DNA of 39,785 nt, taken from the NCBI GenBank assembly GCA_001687465.1, contig LVLI01001608.1:1-39785 (forward strand), read 5' to 3'. The position numbers and the translations under genes were made by a program. The notes below the pieces were generated by a model, which saw nothing but the letters and a program-made list of their open reading frames with translations, did no database searches and had not been told where the DNA came from. Positions 10,773 through 22,482 of this stretch are shown in pieces. The first letter of the stretch is position 1, and the number at the start of each line of letters is the position of its first letter. The DNA is from Halocafeteria seosinensis. Taxonomy: Eukaryota; Sar; Bigyra; Bicosoecida.

Positions 10773-13700
10773 TCAGGAATTGATGGGGTGGGGAACTGCA
10801 CTCCGTATATCATGTAGGCACTTCCTTAGCGAAATTTCAAAACCGTAAATATCGTTCTCGGAAGGTATTTCAACGGCTGCTTGTACGTCATGCAAAGGCT
10901 TGGAGTCGGGGAGGCTGAGAGCAGTGGCCAATGTAAAGTTCTTGTTGTTTGCATCATTTTCACCGAGCTGCGAAATTGCAGCAGGAGTTAACGCAAAGAA
11001 AATTCGCTGAGCACCGCGGGCTTTTAGGAGTTCGAATAAGAACTGCATTATGTCCTCCTCCACAATGACTTGCCTATCCTCCAGTAAAATTCGACAACAA
11101 GCTTGTAGAATGAGGCGTGAAATTGGTTCAAATAAATCTTGACTGAAAAGGGCAATTCTGTCGTGCATGCCCCGCCATGTTTCTAAATGAAATCTCACCA
11201 GTTCCGCAGTAGTGGCTTCATGTGTAAGACTGTTTAGCTGTTTTTGTACAACGGACTCGAACGCTTCTCTACCTTTATCGTTTTTCCACGATAAGACCTT
11301 ACGTATAAGTTCGGGACCATTTACACCGCTGGGTTGCTGTACCTCCTTCTTGCAAAAGAATTGCGAGCAATTCCATAAAATGTTCCGCAAAAGAAAATGG
11401 AGGACTGGTGACATTTCCGCTAGAGGGGCATCCTGTGTAGCTGAGGGTTCCGTAATCGTCGCCATTTCGTTCAAGCAAAATTCAAGGATGGTAGGGATAA
11501 TATACTTCATCTGAGTTGAGGACAGTTTTACGTTCAGTACAGAGCGAAGGAAGCGCAAGAAGTACAGCAATAACCGAGCAGTAGAAGGTGAGCATCGATT
11601 CTGTTGATCCAGCAGGTTGACCGTACCACGTCTAATTGCGTTCACCAGGCTATTCGAGACTTGAGTCAATATTTCGCAAGCGAGTTCGGCTGAAACACTT
11701 GAAGGAATTGCATCATTGAGAGTGAAGAAATGCTCGAGTAGTGTGGTTGCGACGATAACGTTTTTGGGAGGTACGGTCTTTAGGGTGCCGCTAGATCCGT
11801 GGGCCCAAGTGTCTGGGTTACTAATGATCGTTTGAAACAACGAAGCCATTGGTCTCTCTAGAGGAGACAAGATCTGATACCAATGCTTGATTATGGCAGA
11901 GGCCTCGGAGGCAAGTGAGCGACAAATGCATGAAAAGAGTGTCGCCGCCTGCTTGATGCTCAGAAAGGAAGAACTGCTCTGCCTCAAACCGTTCACAACC
12001 TCTTGTTCAGACGCGTTACTGAAATTCTCCAGCATGCTAAATGGTACCCTTATCTGCCCCTGGAATGCTGAGACACAATGTTGAGAGAACTGATGGTCAT
12101 TCTTGCTTTCTTCTGCCTCACCAAGTAGCAGGCGACATAAGACAGCCGTAAGAAGAGTGTGTGCGTCTGACTGAGACGTGTTACTTTGAGCCAGGGCGCC
12201 ACTAATTTTCTGGAACTCATCCGTAGCTAGTACGGATCTCCGCAATTTGGTAGATGTCTTTGCAATCTGGCCCCATATGGCCACTGCCGCGGCTTGAACT
12301 GTTTCTGAGGGCGGGGTGTCGCCTGGAGATGGCAGTAGGACGCAAGTTGCATTCCTCAATATAGTCTTGATTGCAGCGAGCACATCTGCTTCCGCGATGT
12401 ATAGACGTGTGTTACGGCTCCCCCATTGGACGAGAGATAGTTGCACGTCGGCAAAATTGACTAGACTACGGCTCGCTAAAAATGCTGCAACTTGTACATG
12501 AGTTATTAGCCAGTTCCCTTGATCTCGGCTGGCAGACATCACAGTATCGAGTGAGTTTACGATGACCGACACGATGGTATTGACGCTCTGTGGTTCAGCA
12601 ACGTCACCTTCGAAGATTTGGGCTAAGATGCCAGCTCCTAGAATGGATATGGTCGAAAAATCCATCAGAATGCCTTCGTTTGAGGCTCCATGAGGCGTCA
12701 ATGCACCCTGTTGCAACACCGAGGCACAATTCTGCAGAAAAGGAGATACCTTATCAACAATCCATCCAGAAAATGCTGGGATGTTCGACAGCTTCAATAG
12801 TAAGCTGAGTGCTTCCTTAACGAGCTGATGCAGCGCACCCTCCTCTCTATCAATGAAGCCTGGCAAAACTGTCCATGAGCTTTCAGCGTTGTGCATACTG
12901 TTTCTTATGGATGCAAAACTTGCAGTACTGCCATAGAGTTCCCATTCGGCGTCCGACATCCAAGAATTAACTTGTTTCTGAGAGCTTCTGCGATTTCTCC
13001 CGGTACTGGATGTTCCCAGTCCATGCAATGCTTCGGCACCTGGGATATCTCCATAAATAATGGTTGCAGATTGAGTGGCCTGCATAGACGATTTTATTTG
13101 GGCTTCAGTGCCCGTCGACGGGCTCTCATAAAGGGATTGGTCATGCTCTGTGAACAAGGCTTCACTCAGAATCCAAGGAGCTATTTCGTGCAGGGATTTT
13201 ATCAACGTATTGTACAGAGCAGAGTTGATCTGGCGCTCTTGACAATCAAGAATGTAGTCCATGATTACGTGCCATATTTGCAGAGTGTGCATGTGAGTGG
13301 GAATCTCCGCATGGTCTTCACGGTACATCGAATGAGTGCTTCGGGTAATTCCTTGAATAACTTGGATAAACGAAGCACTCGCATCGGAAGGAAGATGTTC
13401 CAGTCGACCAATATGATTCTCCAAAAAACACTGAAGCAATTCCAAACATTCCCTCAAAACAGTATCGGCTATGTTGACCAATATGTCGGTCGGCATACGT
13501 GAGATTTTGGTAAGTAGTGTGGTGACGTTTTCGATACACTGTAGCACCACGGATTGGGTTTGTGGTCGCCAGTTACGTTTGCGACATAACTCGGTAACGC
13601 ACCCGATACTCTGTTCAAATAGCTCCGAATCAACACCCTCAGTAGGTAATTGACCATTTTGGAGCGATGATTGCATTATGGCAAGGATGGTCTGTGGCAT

Positions 13701-14528
13701 TTCTGTCGGAAATTCCATAGATGGAGGTGAGTGGCCAATCATCTCTTTCAAGCAACTGAGACTCAGTACCAAAATCCGTCGATTGAGAGTGTGTTGGTCC
13801 TTTGCATCAGCAAGCATGGTGGGAAATGGGGACTCAGCAGATGACATTGCTTTGCTGTATCTCTCGTGAAGAGCGTGAGATGAGCTTTCTTGAACTAGCG
13901 CCACCAGCTCCGACATACTGCTATAAACCAATCTCGATGCTCTCCGCTGTTGATGTGCCGACACCGCGAATGTATCCGGCTGTTGGTTCCCACTTTGTCC
14001 ATGTCTTCCTCGTGCCGTATGCTGTCGGGAGCTCGTGCATTCTTCGATGACGATCTGTAGTAACCTGAGTGCTGCTGCCGTGTACTCCCCTCGTTCACTT
14101 CGCACGTATCCGGATATGTACTTGTACAAAGCTGCTTCCTCGTCGTCCGAGATAGTTGAAGTAGGGTCCATTTTAATCATTGTCGCCAGTATCATGCATA
14201 GCTTGTTGGAGACAAATGACGGCATCTGAGGACCTTGTCGGAAATATTTCTGATCCGAAAGAAAAGTGAATAAATGTTTCCTGTCCTGGGGCGATAAGGA
14301 GGAGACAAAAGAGCCATCCACGAGTTGCTGCAGAAGGGTTAATCCATAGAATTGAGCATAAAACGACGCATTTTCCTGGCTCAAGAGCGTATAACATCCT
14401 TGCCATGATTGAAAATGAGGCTTGACCTCATTTTCCAAAGCATTCTCGACTTGTTGCTTGGTGTATGGATCACATTGGGGGCTATAAAACTGCTCCAACA
14501 GGGTGGACAAGCGATTGATAGCCTCCAT
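10773..14528 (-). CDS. Importin-beta-family exportin, closest in feel to exportin-6
   Basis: A single uninterrupted frame of 1251 aa with its own ATG. It is helical throughout, as expected of HEAT-repeat karyopherins. The N-terminus has a CRM1/importin-beta-type region: a short helix pair, then LFTFLSDQKYF, then MPSFVSNKLCMILATMIK. This resembles the (P)xFI.NKL.KV......W segment of exportin-6 and related exportins. Length (exportin-6 is about 1100-1150 aa) and a Ser-rich internal loop (about residues 490-530, TGRNRRSSQKQ) are compatible. Exportins bind RanGTP and carry cargo out of the nucleus; exportin-6 exports actin-profilin in animals and amoebae. Assignment to that subfamily is inference; exportin-4, exportin-7 or a divergent transportin remain possible. 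It is convergent with ValRS and upstream of no other minus gene within 440 bp. Confidence 0.6.
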   Translation of the reverse strand: MEAINRLSTLLEQFYSPQCDPYTKQQVENALENEVKPHFQSWQGCYTLLSQENASFYAQFYGLTLLQQLVDGSFVSSLSPQDRKHLFTFLSDQKYFRQGPQMPSFVSNKLCMILATMIKMDPTSTISDDEEAALYKYISGYVRSERGEYTAAALRLLQIVIEECTSSRQHTARGRHGQSGNQQPDTFAVSAHQQRRASRLVYSSMSELVALVQESSSHALHERYSKAMSSAESPFPTMLADAKDQHTLNRRILVLSLSCLKEMIGHSPPSMEFPTEMPQTILAIMQSSLQNGQLPTEGVDSELFEQSIGCVTELCRKRNWRPQTQSVVLQCIENVTTLLTKISRMPTDILVNIADTVLRECLELLQCFLENHIGRLEHLPSDASASFIQVIQGITRSTHSMYREDHAEIPTHMHTLQIWHVIMDYILDCQERQINSALYNTLIKSLHEIAPWILSEALFTEHDQSLYESPSTGTEAQIKSSMQATQSATIIYGDIPGAEALHGLGTSSTGRNRRSSQKQVNSWMSDAEWELYGSTASFASIRNSMHNAESSWTVLPGFIDREEGALHQLVKEALSLLLKLSNIPAFSGWIVDKVSPFLQNCASVLQQGALTPHGASNEGILMDFSTISILGAGILAQIFEGDVAEPQSVNTIVSVIVNSLDTVMSASRDQGNWLITHVQVAAFLASRSLVNFADVQLSLVQWGSRNTRLYIAEADVLAAIKTILRNATCVLLPSPGDTPPSETVQAAAVAIWGQIAKTSTKLRRSVLATDEFQKISGALAQSNTSQSDAHTLLTAVLCRLLLGEAEESKNDHQFSQHCVSAFQGQIRVPFSMLENFSNASEQEVVNGLRQSSSSFLSIKQAATLFSCICRSLASEASAIIKHWYQILSPLERPMASLFQTIISNPDTWAHGSSGTLKTVPPKNVIVATTLLEHFFTLNDAIPSSVSAELACEILTQVSNSLVNAIRRGTVNLLDQQNRCSPSTARLLLYFLRFLRSVLNVKLSSTQMKYIIPTILEFCLNEMATITEPSATQDAPLAEMSPVLHFLLRNILWNCSQFFCKKEVQQPSGVNGPELIRKVLSWKNDKGREAFESVVQKQLNSLTHEATTAELVRFHLETWRGMHDRIALFSQDLFEPISRLILQACCRILLEDRQVIVEEDIMQFLFELLKARGAQRIFFALTPAAISQLGENDANNKNFTLATALSLPDSKPLHDVQAAVEIPSENDIYGFEISLRKCLHDIRSAVPHPINS

Positions 14529-15110
14529 ACTGGTTGTCCACCTGTTTCAACTCCAACAACTACTGCAACAGCCACCGGTGTCGTTCTTCCGCGACGGACA
14601 AGGGGACAATACACGGCTATCTATCGTATTATACCCCATTTCTGTCACCCTGTACCGACCTTCACAAGCCCCCGGACTTCACAAGAACCACTTGTTACTA
14701 GGTGGTACCGGAAGATCGTCTAGGGTAGTCCAATCCAAGCAGTTGACGGAGACCTTTACTACAGCTTCAAAATGCGAGGCTCATTGGCCTTCTTGTCAAC
14801 AACTTCAAATGTCATTGCTTCAGGAAGAAGTTTGACTCATGCACACAGACACATGTACTGGTCAGTCCACGAGTATAGCTGTACCGTGTATGGAAACTAC
14901 AGGGTGGCCAAAAGGATATCATACGCGTGCAATGCAACATCCAAACGTAGCGTAGACAAAGTAAGAGGTGAAGTTTGTATCCTTTTTCGGACGGACTTCT
15001 GGGAAGATGTGCTCCTACATGTAAAACTTCTTGAGAATGTGATCAAATTGTAGCGTCGCTTGACGTGCTTCTGCTTCAAAATTACATTTCTATAAGAGGT
15101 ATGCTTTCAA
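14529..15110. other. Intergenic, exportin promoter side
   Basis: Lies between the exportin start and the lipoyl synthase stop, both on the minus strand. Plus-strand frames here (to about 104 codons) lack motifs. I see no repeat or RNA gene. Confidence 0.5.
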
Positions 15111-16598
15111 TTAAACAAATTGCTTCCCTTGAGGCACGCTAGACTTGATAGACTCATTCAGCAGATCGGCTCCTTCCTTCTGGCGTTGCAATACACCCTT
15201 GAGGTAATACTCTGCAAACGGCAACAAATAAAAATAAAAGAAAATTTAGAGTAAGTGTTAGATAGCACATGACAAGAGGTTGCTTGGGACATGGCTGACG
15301 CACCTCCAGCCTTGTAGCTTGATCGCACCAACGGGCCAGAGGCGACGTACAAGAAGCCCATATCTTCTCCTTCCTTCCGCCATTGCTCAAATTTATCGGG
15401 ATGAACATATTCGTTCACTGGTAGATGACGCTTGCTTGGCCTCAAATATTGTCCAAAAGTGATCACTTGCACACCAGCATCGCGGCATTCGCGCATTGTT
15501 TGTCGCACCTCTTCGTCTGTTTCCCCTACACCCAGCATCAAACTTGTCTTGGTGACTAGATTTTCTCGGCGTTGTCGGGCCATTTCAAGTACTTTCAGGC
15601 TTTGGGCGTAGGTAGCTCGACGGTCACGGACCCTTGGCGTCATGCTTTCAACTGTCTCAAGATTATGAGCAAATACGTCTAGACCGGAGTCCACCACTCG
15701 GTTGATGCGTTGGGCATTTCCTGAAAAATCAGGCGTTAAGCATTCTACCAAGAGTGACGGGCACTTTTCTTTTAGCCTTTCGACAGTCCGTGCGAAATGG
15801 TCGGCACCTTGATCTTCCTGCGGCAAAGCCACAAAGATGAGAGTGAACGGCTGGGGAACAAGCAACGCTACAGTTTTCAATACATACAATATCGTCTCGG
15901 TCAACGCTTGTGAGAACAATGTAATCAACGCCCCACCTGGAAACTCCTTCCGCCACATTTTCTGGCTCATTCGGATCCAATGGGGCCGGAGCGCGGGCTG
16001 TCTTGACGGCACAGAAATTGCAGCCTCGAGTACATGTGTCTCCCATGAGCATAATGGTGGCTGTCGCCGTTTCGGATTCGTTGCCACCCCAGCATTCACC
16101 AATGTTGGGGCACTGCGCTTCTTCACACACCGTCGCCAAATTCAAGGAGCGCACATCTTTTTGTAGCTTATGGTAGTTGGAGTCTTTCCCTCCCTTGGGC
16201 GTGGATACCCGGAGCCAAGACGGTTTAGGCGGGTCTTTTTCCTTCACCTTGCTCCAGTCCGTCCGACGAATGGAGTGTGCGTCCATGGACACAAAGTCGC
16301 CTAATTCAGGCCCTTGGGCCAACTTCTGACGTAAACTCCCTAAACGACGGCTTCGAGTCCCTCCCTGACTGCTTTGTGGCGGGGTATTCGACGTCTGCGA
16401 CGACGAATCCACCGTCACGGCCTCCTCGCTCTGGTACCGGAGCCCTTGCACAAGCAAACTATCGTTCCATCGGGAAGCTATAAAGGGTGTAAATGGGGCA
16501 CGCGCTGTCTTGTTCTCAGCAGCGCCCTTCCTGGTCAAAGTTGAAGTTCGTTGTCCAGCTGCTTGAAGCAGCCGTGAGGAAGCCTTCACTGCACGCAT
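15111..16598 (-). CDS. LIAS: Lipoyl synthase
   Basis: Radical-SAM enzyme that inserts two sulfurs into protein-bound octanoate to make the lipoyl cofactor of pyruvate and 2-oxoglutarate dehydrogenases and the glycine cleavage system. Exons on the minus strand: 15888-16598, 15304-15817, 15111-15211; introns of 70 and 92 nt, both GT-AG and in phase; 441 aa. The auxiliary [4Fe-4S] cluster motif CX4CX5C is C158, C163, C169 ([12 protein letters not shown]). The radical-SAM motif CX3CX2C is C189, C193, C196 (CTRGCNFC). The C-terminal RSSY motif ([11 protein letters not shown]) spans the last exon junction. The first ~45 residues are Arg/Ala/Ser/Thr-rich with few acids, like a mitochondrial presequence, though a plastid signal cannot be excluded. 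Divergent from the DDX51 helicase, sharing a 328-bp promoter region. Confidence 0.93.
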
Positions 16599-16926
16599 TT
16601 TGTGTCCTCCTCCTCTTTACACATACATGCTACTATTGGTCAATCCATGGCTGGCATAACTTGTCTCTGTGGTGAAGAAAAAACATGTAGACGAAATGAT
16701 TGTTCGGTTGTTGCTGAACTTCAACCTCGTAAGGCAATGATGTCTATACACGAGCTTTATAGGGGATGGTATCCGTGCCATTGTGGCCAAACATGAGATT
16801 GCCGAGTACAGTAAATTAGAGTAACCCGGAGGATAGCAAAGCCGGTTAAAACTGCAGTGGAGGATCGGGTTCTCGTCCGCGTGCGACCTCAGGTGACACA
16901 TTTCATGCTATTGGGGCTATTATACC
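16599..16926. promoter_or_regulatory. Divergent intergenic region of LIAS and DDX51
   Basis: The 328 bp between the two start codons must hold both promoters unless 5' UTR introns exist. No clear TATA element or repeated operator-like site is visible. Confidence 0.45.
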
Positions 16927-19779
16927 ATGTTTCAGATCCCCAGGTACACGGAGGAGGCTCATTCGGATGCTCAGACACGTCACGGAGCTGATGGAACGGG
17001 CGGAGGGGATAAAAGCCGTCAGCGACTGGAATCATTGAAAGCCAAAGCAGCCCAACACCAGCAGAAAAAAGACAGAAAGAGGTCATTATCGATCTCACAC
17101 CAGGATGAGTCCTCTGCTGCCTCTGGACACGTTTCTGGAACGGGTACCGGTACGGGAACCGATGAAGCGAAACATGGCGAACGTGGTGAGGAGGGAGAAA
17201 CCAAAGCTGAACGCAAAGCTCGTCTCAAAGCCAAACGTCGACGCGAGAAAGCCCATAGAAAACAGCAGGATGAAGGACAAGATGGTGACCAAGCACTGTC
17301 CAACACCATAGCTCCCTTTGCTGAATTCACGAAGGTATCACGACCAGACAACAGCAGTCACCAGCAGGAGACTGCGCCTGAATCCGAAAGAACTTCGTCT
17401 GTACACATTGAAGAGGATGATCAAAGTAAACCACTGGAGCAGCAGCAACAGCTTTATCAGCAGAGTCAGAAAGATACGAAGAAAAAGAAGAAAAAGAAAA
17501 AGTCGTCTACTCCAGTCGTCGGCAAATCGATATGGAGACTGCCGCAGTATCAAGTTGCAGAACGTTCTACGCAGCACCCACAAACCTCAGGCCCTGTTCA
17601 TTCGCTCAACTCTTCGTCATCGTCCAAATCACAGGGAACAAATAGTGAGGCTTCTCCACAGGAGTTTTTAGAGAAGAAAATGAAGATAAATGAACTCCTT
17701 GTACGGAACCTGAGAAAGCAGGGGATCGAGCGCTTGTTTCCCATTCAACGTGAGGCAATACCCGAAATGGTTGCCGCCGACAATGAGCATCAGTTTGGGA
17801 TGGGAGATATTTGCATATCAGCACCTACTGGATCTGGTAAGACGTTAGTCTACGTTGTACCCATTGTGCAAACTCTCATGAAACGGGTAATCCCCCGTCT
17901 GCGAGCCCTCATTATCGTTCCAACCCACGAACTAGTAAACCAAGTATATGAGACGTTTAAGTATTGTTCTGAGGGAACCACGTTGCGCATAGTTTCGATG
18001 ACAACAGAAATGCCGTTTCTTGAGCAACAAGAAATACTGCAGGAAAGTGATGCGGGATACATAGATGCCCGAAACATCCCTAAGACAGGGATTGATATTC
18101 TGATAAGCACACCGGGAAGGCTAATCGATCATCTAGATAATACTCCCGGATTTACATTAGAGCATTTACAGTAAGTTTGATGGCTTGCCGGTTGCGCAGC
18201 ATTACGAAACCTCGCTTCGTCTTCGGTTTATATTCTACACAGGTATCTAGTGGTGGACGAAGCTGACCGTTTGCTGTATCAAAGCTATCAAGACTGGGTG
18301 CGCAGAATACATCGAGCTGTTTACAATGCTCCACGTCCCTCCATTGAATACCTAAGTGGTGAAGCATCTCTTGACTCTGCGCTGCACCACACACAAGCGT
18401 CAGAGGAACCACAGCGAGCACAAAGGAGGGCGTCGGCTGCCCAATCGTACCGTGACATGATGAATTCTGGAAAATTTTCTTTAATGGATTTGGAAACAAC
18501 TTCGGCGTACACAAAATTGAAGGAACTTCTCGATTCAAGTTCTGCCCGACTACATCACATACCCAATCCTGTGTATCCTTTGGCATCTCGATATCGTCCC
18601 AGAACTATCAGAGCGCGACCAGAGGTAACGTTAGATGGTATCCGCGTGGCTGATGCATGCATGGCCAGTGGGATGGGCGGAAGCGTTCCTTTATCCTCCC
18701 AGTATATTGCCAGTACACCTGAAATGAAGGATACAAGTGTCACTGATTACGGTTTATCCTTGGAACACCCCTCGCTGTTGTATTCTGCCTTTAGAAAGAT
18801 AATATGTAGTGCCACTCTGACGCGTAATCCGCAGAAGCTGGCAGCTTTGCAGTTGCGTCACCCTACCTATTTCTCTACACGTTCAGATGTTGATGTTGAT
18901 TTAGATGCAGAAGGTCAGGCAGACGACCCGTCCGTTCAAACAGCGGGCGAAGGCTATGTGACACCTCATAGTCTACACCAAGCATATGTTGTATGTAAAC
19001 CTGAGCAGAAGCCGCTGGGATTGGTATATTTGCTACAGCAACTTCAGGCGCTTCGCGAGCACTCTCAAGATACTTTTCTCGGCCAAGCATTGGTCTTTAC
19101 CGCTTCTGTTGAAACAACGCACCGTTTAACTCGGCTGCTTCAGCTGTTCCAGGTTACCAAAGGCAAAGTAGTGGAGTTTAGTAGCGATATGACTCAGACG
19201 CATCGGCGTGGAATTATGGAGCAGCTACGCAATGGGAACGTTGCCGTAGTGATATCCACAGATGCAGCCGCACGGGGATTAGACTTTCCAGATCTAACAG
19301 CGGTGATTCAGTATGATGCTGCTGTACATACGAAACAATACATTCATCGGGTTGGTCGAACAGCTCGTGCGGGAAGACCTGGTATTTCGTATACACTCCT
19401 GAGACCAAACCAGGTGAAACACTTCCGCGAGATGCTACGAGGCAATTTGGCTGACCGGGGAGCCAGCGTAAGGAAGGAAATCGTAACTGGGAACGAGATA
19501 GATCCGCTGCAAAAGGCGTATGCCGAAATATTGCCTCAATTGAAAAGTGTATTGGATGCTGAGAAACGAGGAGAGCTGCAGAAGACTGAAGACCTGGAAC
19601 TTTCCGGAGACGAGAGCACGGCTGGAGGTGATGATGATGAAGACGAGGAGGATAGCAAACATCAGAAAGCTACTTCCGGTGAGAACTATATGCAAGAAAA
19701 GAATGAAGGGGGCTTTGGGGATGAAGAATCGGATTCTTCGTCAAGCAATTCCGATGACGGCAGCGAAGATGCTACTTGA
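16927..19779 (+). CDS. DDX51: DEAD-box RNA helicase, DDX51/Dbp6 type
   Basis: ATP-dependent RNA helicase of nucleolar 60S ribosome assembly. Two exons, 16927-18170 and 18243-19779, with a 72-nt intron just before motif II; 926 aa. Motifs: I APTGSGKT (299-306), Ia PTHELVNQ, Ib STPGRL, II DEAD (420-423), III SAT (604-606), V TDAAARGLDFPD and VI HRVGRTARAGR (from 783). The text around motif III (SATLTRNPQKL...LRHPTYFST) and the opening MFQIPRY match the DDX51/Dbp6 group. The N-terminal 230 residues are charged and repetitive, with a Lys-rich tract (near 17478-17503) suggesting nucleolar localisation. The C-terminus is an acidic/Ser tail. About 180 residues separate motifs II and III, against about 30 in a typical DEAD-box core; the family is known to carry an insert here, but this one is long. 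Confidence 0.9.
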
Positions 19780-20855
19780 GCATCTTTCAACCGCTTTCTA
19801 TGAATGCCTTCCGTAATGTTTCTTTTTCCTGGTTAATGTAGTTTGCCATGCGCATGTTGAAAGAGCGGTTTCTTGAATGCACCTCAGCCTCGATAGTGTT
19901 TGCGCCTATATTATACTCTCCCTAGGACCTGCCGTACAAGTACTGCAGGTAATAGGAGCTTCACATACCATGTTGGTATGCTTTGGCAGACACCCGACAG
20001 CCTCATCTAGCACCTATAGTCCTAGGATCTGCCGTATATTTACTGTTCTGCGTACATGACGTTTTCCTCCGGGGTTTTTTTGTTCTGGACGAGTGAGTCG
20101 TGCATACGAGTCAAGTTGCGTCGGGAACACCTCTGGAGGTGTGTAAAGCCCACAAGCAGTACGTACCTGCGATTGAGGACCTACTTCCGGACTTGGTGTT
20201 CGGTACAACGTCTTTATTGCACTGTATGCGTATTTGGCACGCGAGCTAATTCGCGGCTGTGAGTCATTGAATAACGTATTGACTCACATACGCCGTCACC
20301 AAGGCGCGTGTTACTAGTATGGCAAGTGTTTATTACCAGCATTGACATTGATATTGACATAATAAACAACCAGTCAAATTGTTCGGAAGGTGCTTCTTCG
20401 CAGTGGCATGATCTCCGCGACGTGGTTGCGCCCCGCCGGAGTTTTTCTCCGTGCTCCGTCCAACGTCTTCAAGGTACAGTCCTTCTGTCCACGAGTCAAC
20501 CAAGAAAGCAGCGTCGTACCGGTAATGGATTGTTCTTCATGGCAATTTGTCCTTTTTCACGCGCACACTGACTGCCAATGGCATATTCGTATTGAAGTGC
20601 GAGAGTTCCATACGTGGCGGAGACGCACGCTTACAGGGAATCTCCCTGGTTGTGCTTGTGGAAACGTCCTCGGCTTCGTTCTTCACTTACAGCCGGATCT
20701 CTCTGTACACTTTCATTCCTCTGTACTATCAGCCACAAGCTCGTACACCAGCGAGGTTCAGTTTGGTGCCCGCACAGAGGGCTCCAGCCTGCGTGAACCC
20801 TCTTTGGATTGTTCTATTTTGATTAATCTTTATTCCTTGGGCGCTTGAAGACGAG
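19780..20855. other. Intergenic between helicase and Myb gene
   Basis: About 1.1 kb with no supported gene. Plus-strand frames of up to 152 codons (20390-20848) overlap one another in three frames and show no motif. A 25-bp imperfect direct repeat lies at 19921-19945 and 20021-20045 (21 of 25 identical, exactly 100 bp apart). A short run of attgaca/attgata units lies at about 20341-20362. Confidence 0.45.
19921..19945. repeat. Short direct repeat, copy 1 of 2
   Basis: Begins cctaggacctgccgtacaag. The partner at 20021-20045 matches at 21 of 25 positions. The function is unknown; chance similarity is possible. Confidence 0.45.
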
Positions 20856-21846
20856 ATGGCTTCAACAACCAGACGAGCGGGAAACAGGCCTCGAAGGAAG
20901 AGGAAATGGACTCCTGTGGTAAGTTGAACAGGTAGCTCATCGGACAGGTTTCTCATGTCCTCGACGAGGCGGTCTCAATGTGTTTGCACCCCGCTTATCA
21001 TGGCGTATCATATGATGATACTTGTACGGTGCTACAGGAAGACGAAGCATTGCTCAATACTCTGCGAAGGCTCTACCAAGGCGATTTGCCACCAGCCGAG
21101 AATGTATCGTGGATGAAAGTCCAGGAGCATATGCCTTGGAGGCAGTCTGTTCAAATAAGAGAGAGGTTCGTCTTGTACCCTGATAATTTCTCATGGAGTA
21201 TATCTTGTACATTGTTTGCGGTGTCGTCGCTAACATGCTCAGATACATGCACATTCTTGATCCAAGGTTACGCCATGGGAAAATAGACAGGGAAGAAATG
21301 GTGACAATGCTTTCTCTCTGCGACAAAGTAGGCAAGCGATGGACCGAGATAGCCAAATACCTGCCCGGTCGGTAAGAAATATAAGTTCTTAGTAATTAGG
21401 TCTTGCGCATGAAGTCCTACGCTTTTCTTACGCTCTGCAGCACTTCTCTCGCTGTTAAGAACACTTACTATAGTTTCCTACGGAGATTCAAACGTGAAGT
21501 CGGTAGAGACCCGGTGCAAAACGAGCTACTGAGATTTTTCAAAGGGCAGTCACTACCATCAAAGGATGAATTAGTGTTGCCAGAAACAAGCCAAGCAGTG
21601 GGCGAACAGCCGGTGGCGGTTGAGGCGATGCCGGACGTGACGAATGGACTTTCCTGTACGGAGTCCACAGTATCAACATTATCCATGGATGGTGAGGCGT
21701 TTCATGTAGCGAGTAATTGTCTAGACGATTGTGGGTCTGATGATTCGTTTATTCCTGAACTAGATGGCCGGGGCGAACTCAACGAGTTAGACCTTGAGGA
21801 GTATACCGAGGGTAGTTTGCCTGTCCTTCCTATTCCAGAGGCTTAA
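20856..21846 (+). CDS. Two-repeat Myb/SANT DNA-binding protein
   Basis: Probable transcription factor. Four exons, 20856-20918, 21038-21165, 21243-21371, 21441-21846, with introns of 119, 77 and 69 nt, all in phase; 241 aa. After a basic leader (RPRRKRKWTP), repeat 1 (about residues 17-66) has the spaced aromatics and ends in a QIRERYMHILDP helix, the usual junction of Myb R2 with R3. Repeat 2 (about 75-121) reads KIDREE, then GKRWTEIAKYLPGR, then AVKNTYYSFLRR, a canonical recognition helix. The C-terminal half is acidic and Ser/Leu-rich (DLEEYTEGSLPVL), suitable for activation. The first tryptophan of repeat 1 is W18. Target genes are not indicated. A SNAPc-like or Bas1/Cdc5-like role is possible but not supported. 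Confidence 0.85.
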
Positions 21847-22482
21847 CAAATTGTGCATACAGATCCTCCTTGCTATTACAGTATCTTGAAATTATGTACG
21901 GATGTTAACTGCGGTATAATGTTATAGAAGTTCAGAAGTTCTGCCCAAAGTACAGCGTTGTGTAAGAAACATACTATCCAATGCACTCGAGCACTTGTAA
22001 GCTGTCTATGCAAAATGGATATCTGCACCAGTTCCATCATACTTAATGGACTCAGCTTCAAACGATGGTAATGTAGAAATTTAGTTTCGTCCCGTCATGT
22101 CATTCTTACTGGGAGAGAACTCCTTTTGGGACCATTATCCAATTTCTGCCATCGTTCCAACTCTTTAGGAATCCAAGATTCTGTACGTTTCTTCGAGGCG
22201 CACTACTATGGAGGGACATGAATGGCCTTCACATCGCATGTCGCTCGCTGGCCACTCTCTCTCTCTCTCTCTTCTCGATACCGAACAAGACGTCAAGGCT
22301 CTTCATATTCAGACAACGAGCTAGATGGCTCAGGCATAGGCATGAAGCGGTGCGAGGACGCGGACTTTCGACTCAGAACTCACACCTGCTGGGGTTTGTC
22401 ACATTCCAAATCCAGATTTGTTTGTGTTGTTTTGTGTGAATTGAAATAGATTGTTTTTGCAGCTTCCCTCTAGTCAAGATAG
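21847..22482. other. Intergenic upstream of BAR-like gene
   Basis: No gene supported. A (CT) tract of about 18 nt lies around 22255-22272. Overlapping plus-strand frames at 22218-22449 look like chance. Confidence 0.5.

Noticed and set aside
12891-13502. 203-codon plus-strand open frame
   Set aside because: It lies entirely within the exportin frame on the other strand and shows no motif.
20390-20848. 152-codon plus-strand open frame between the helicase and Myb genes
   Set aside because: Three overlapping plus-strand frames are open here, with Cys/Ser/Phe-rich composition and no motif; probably chance.
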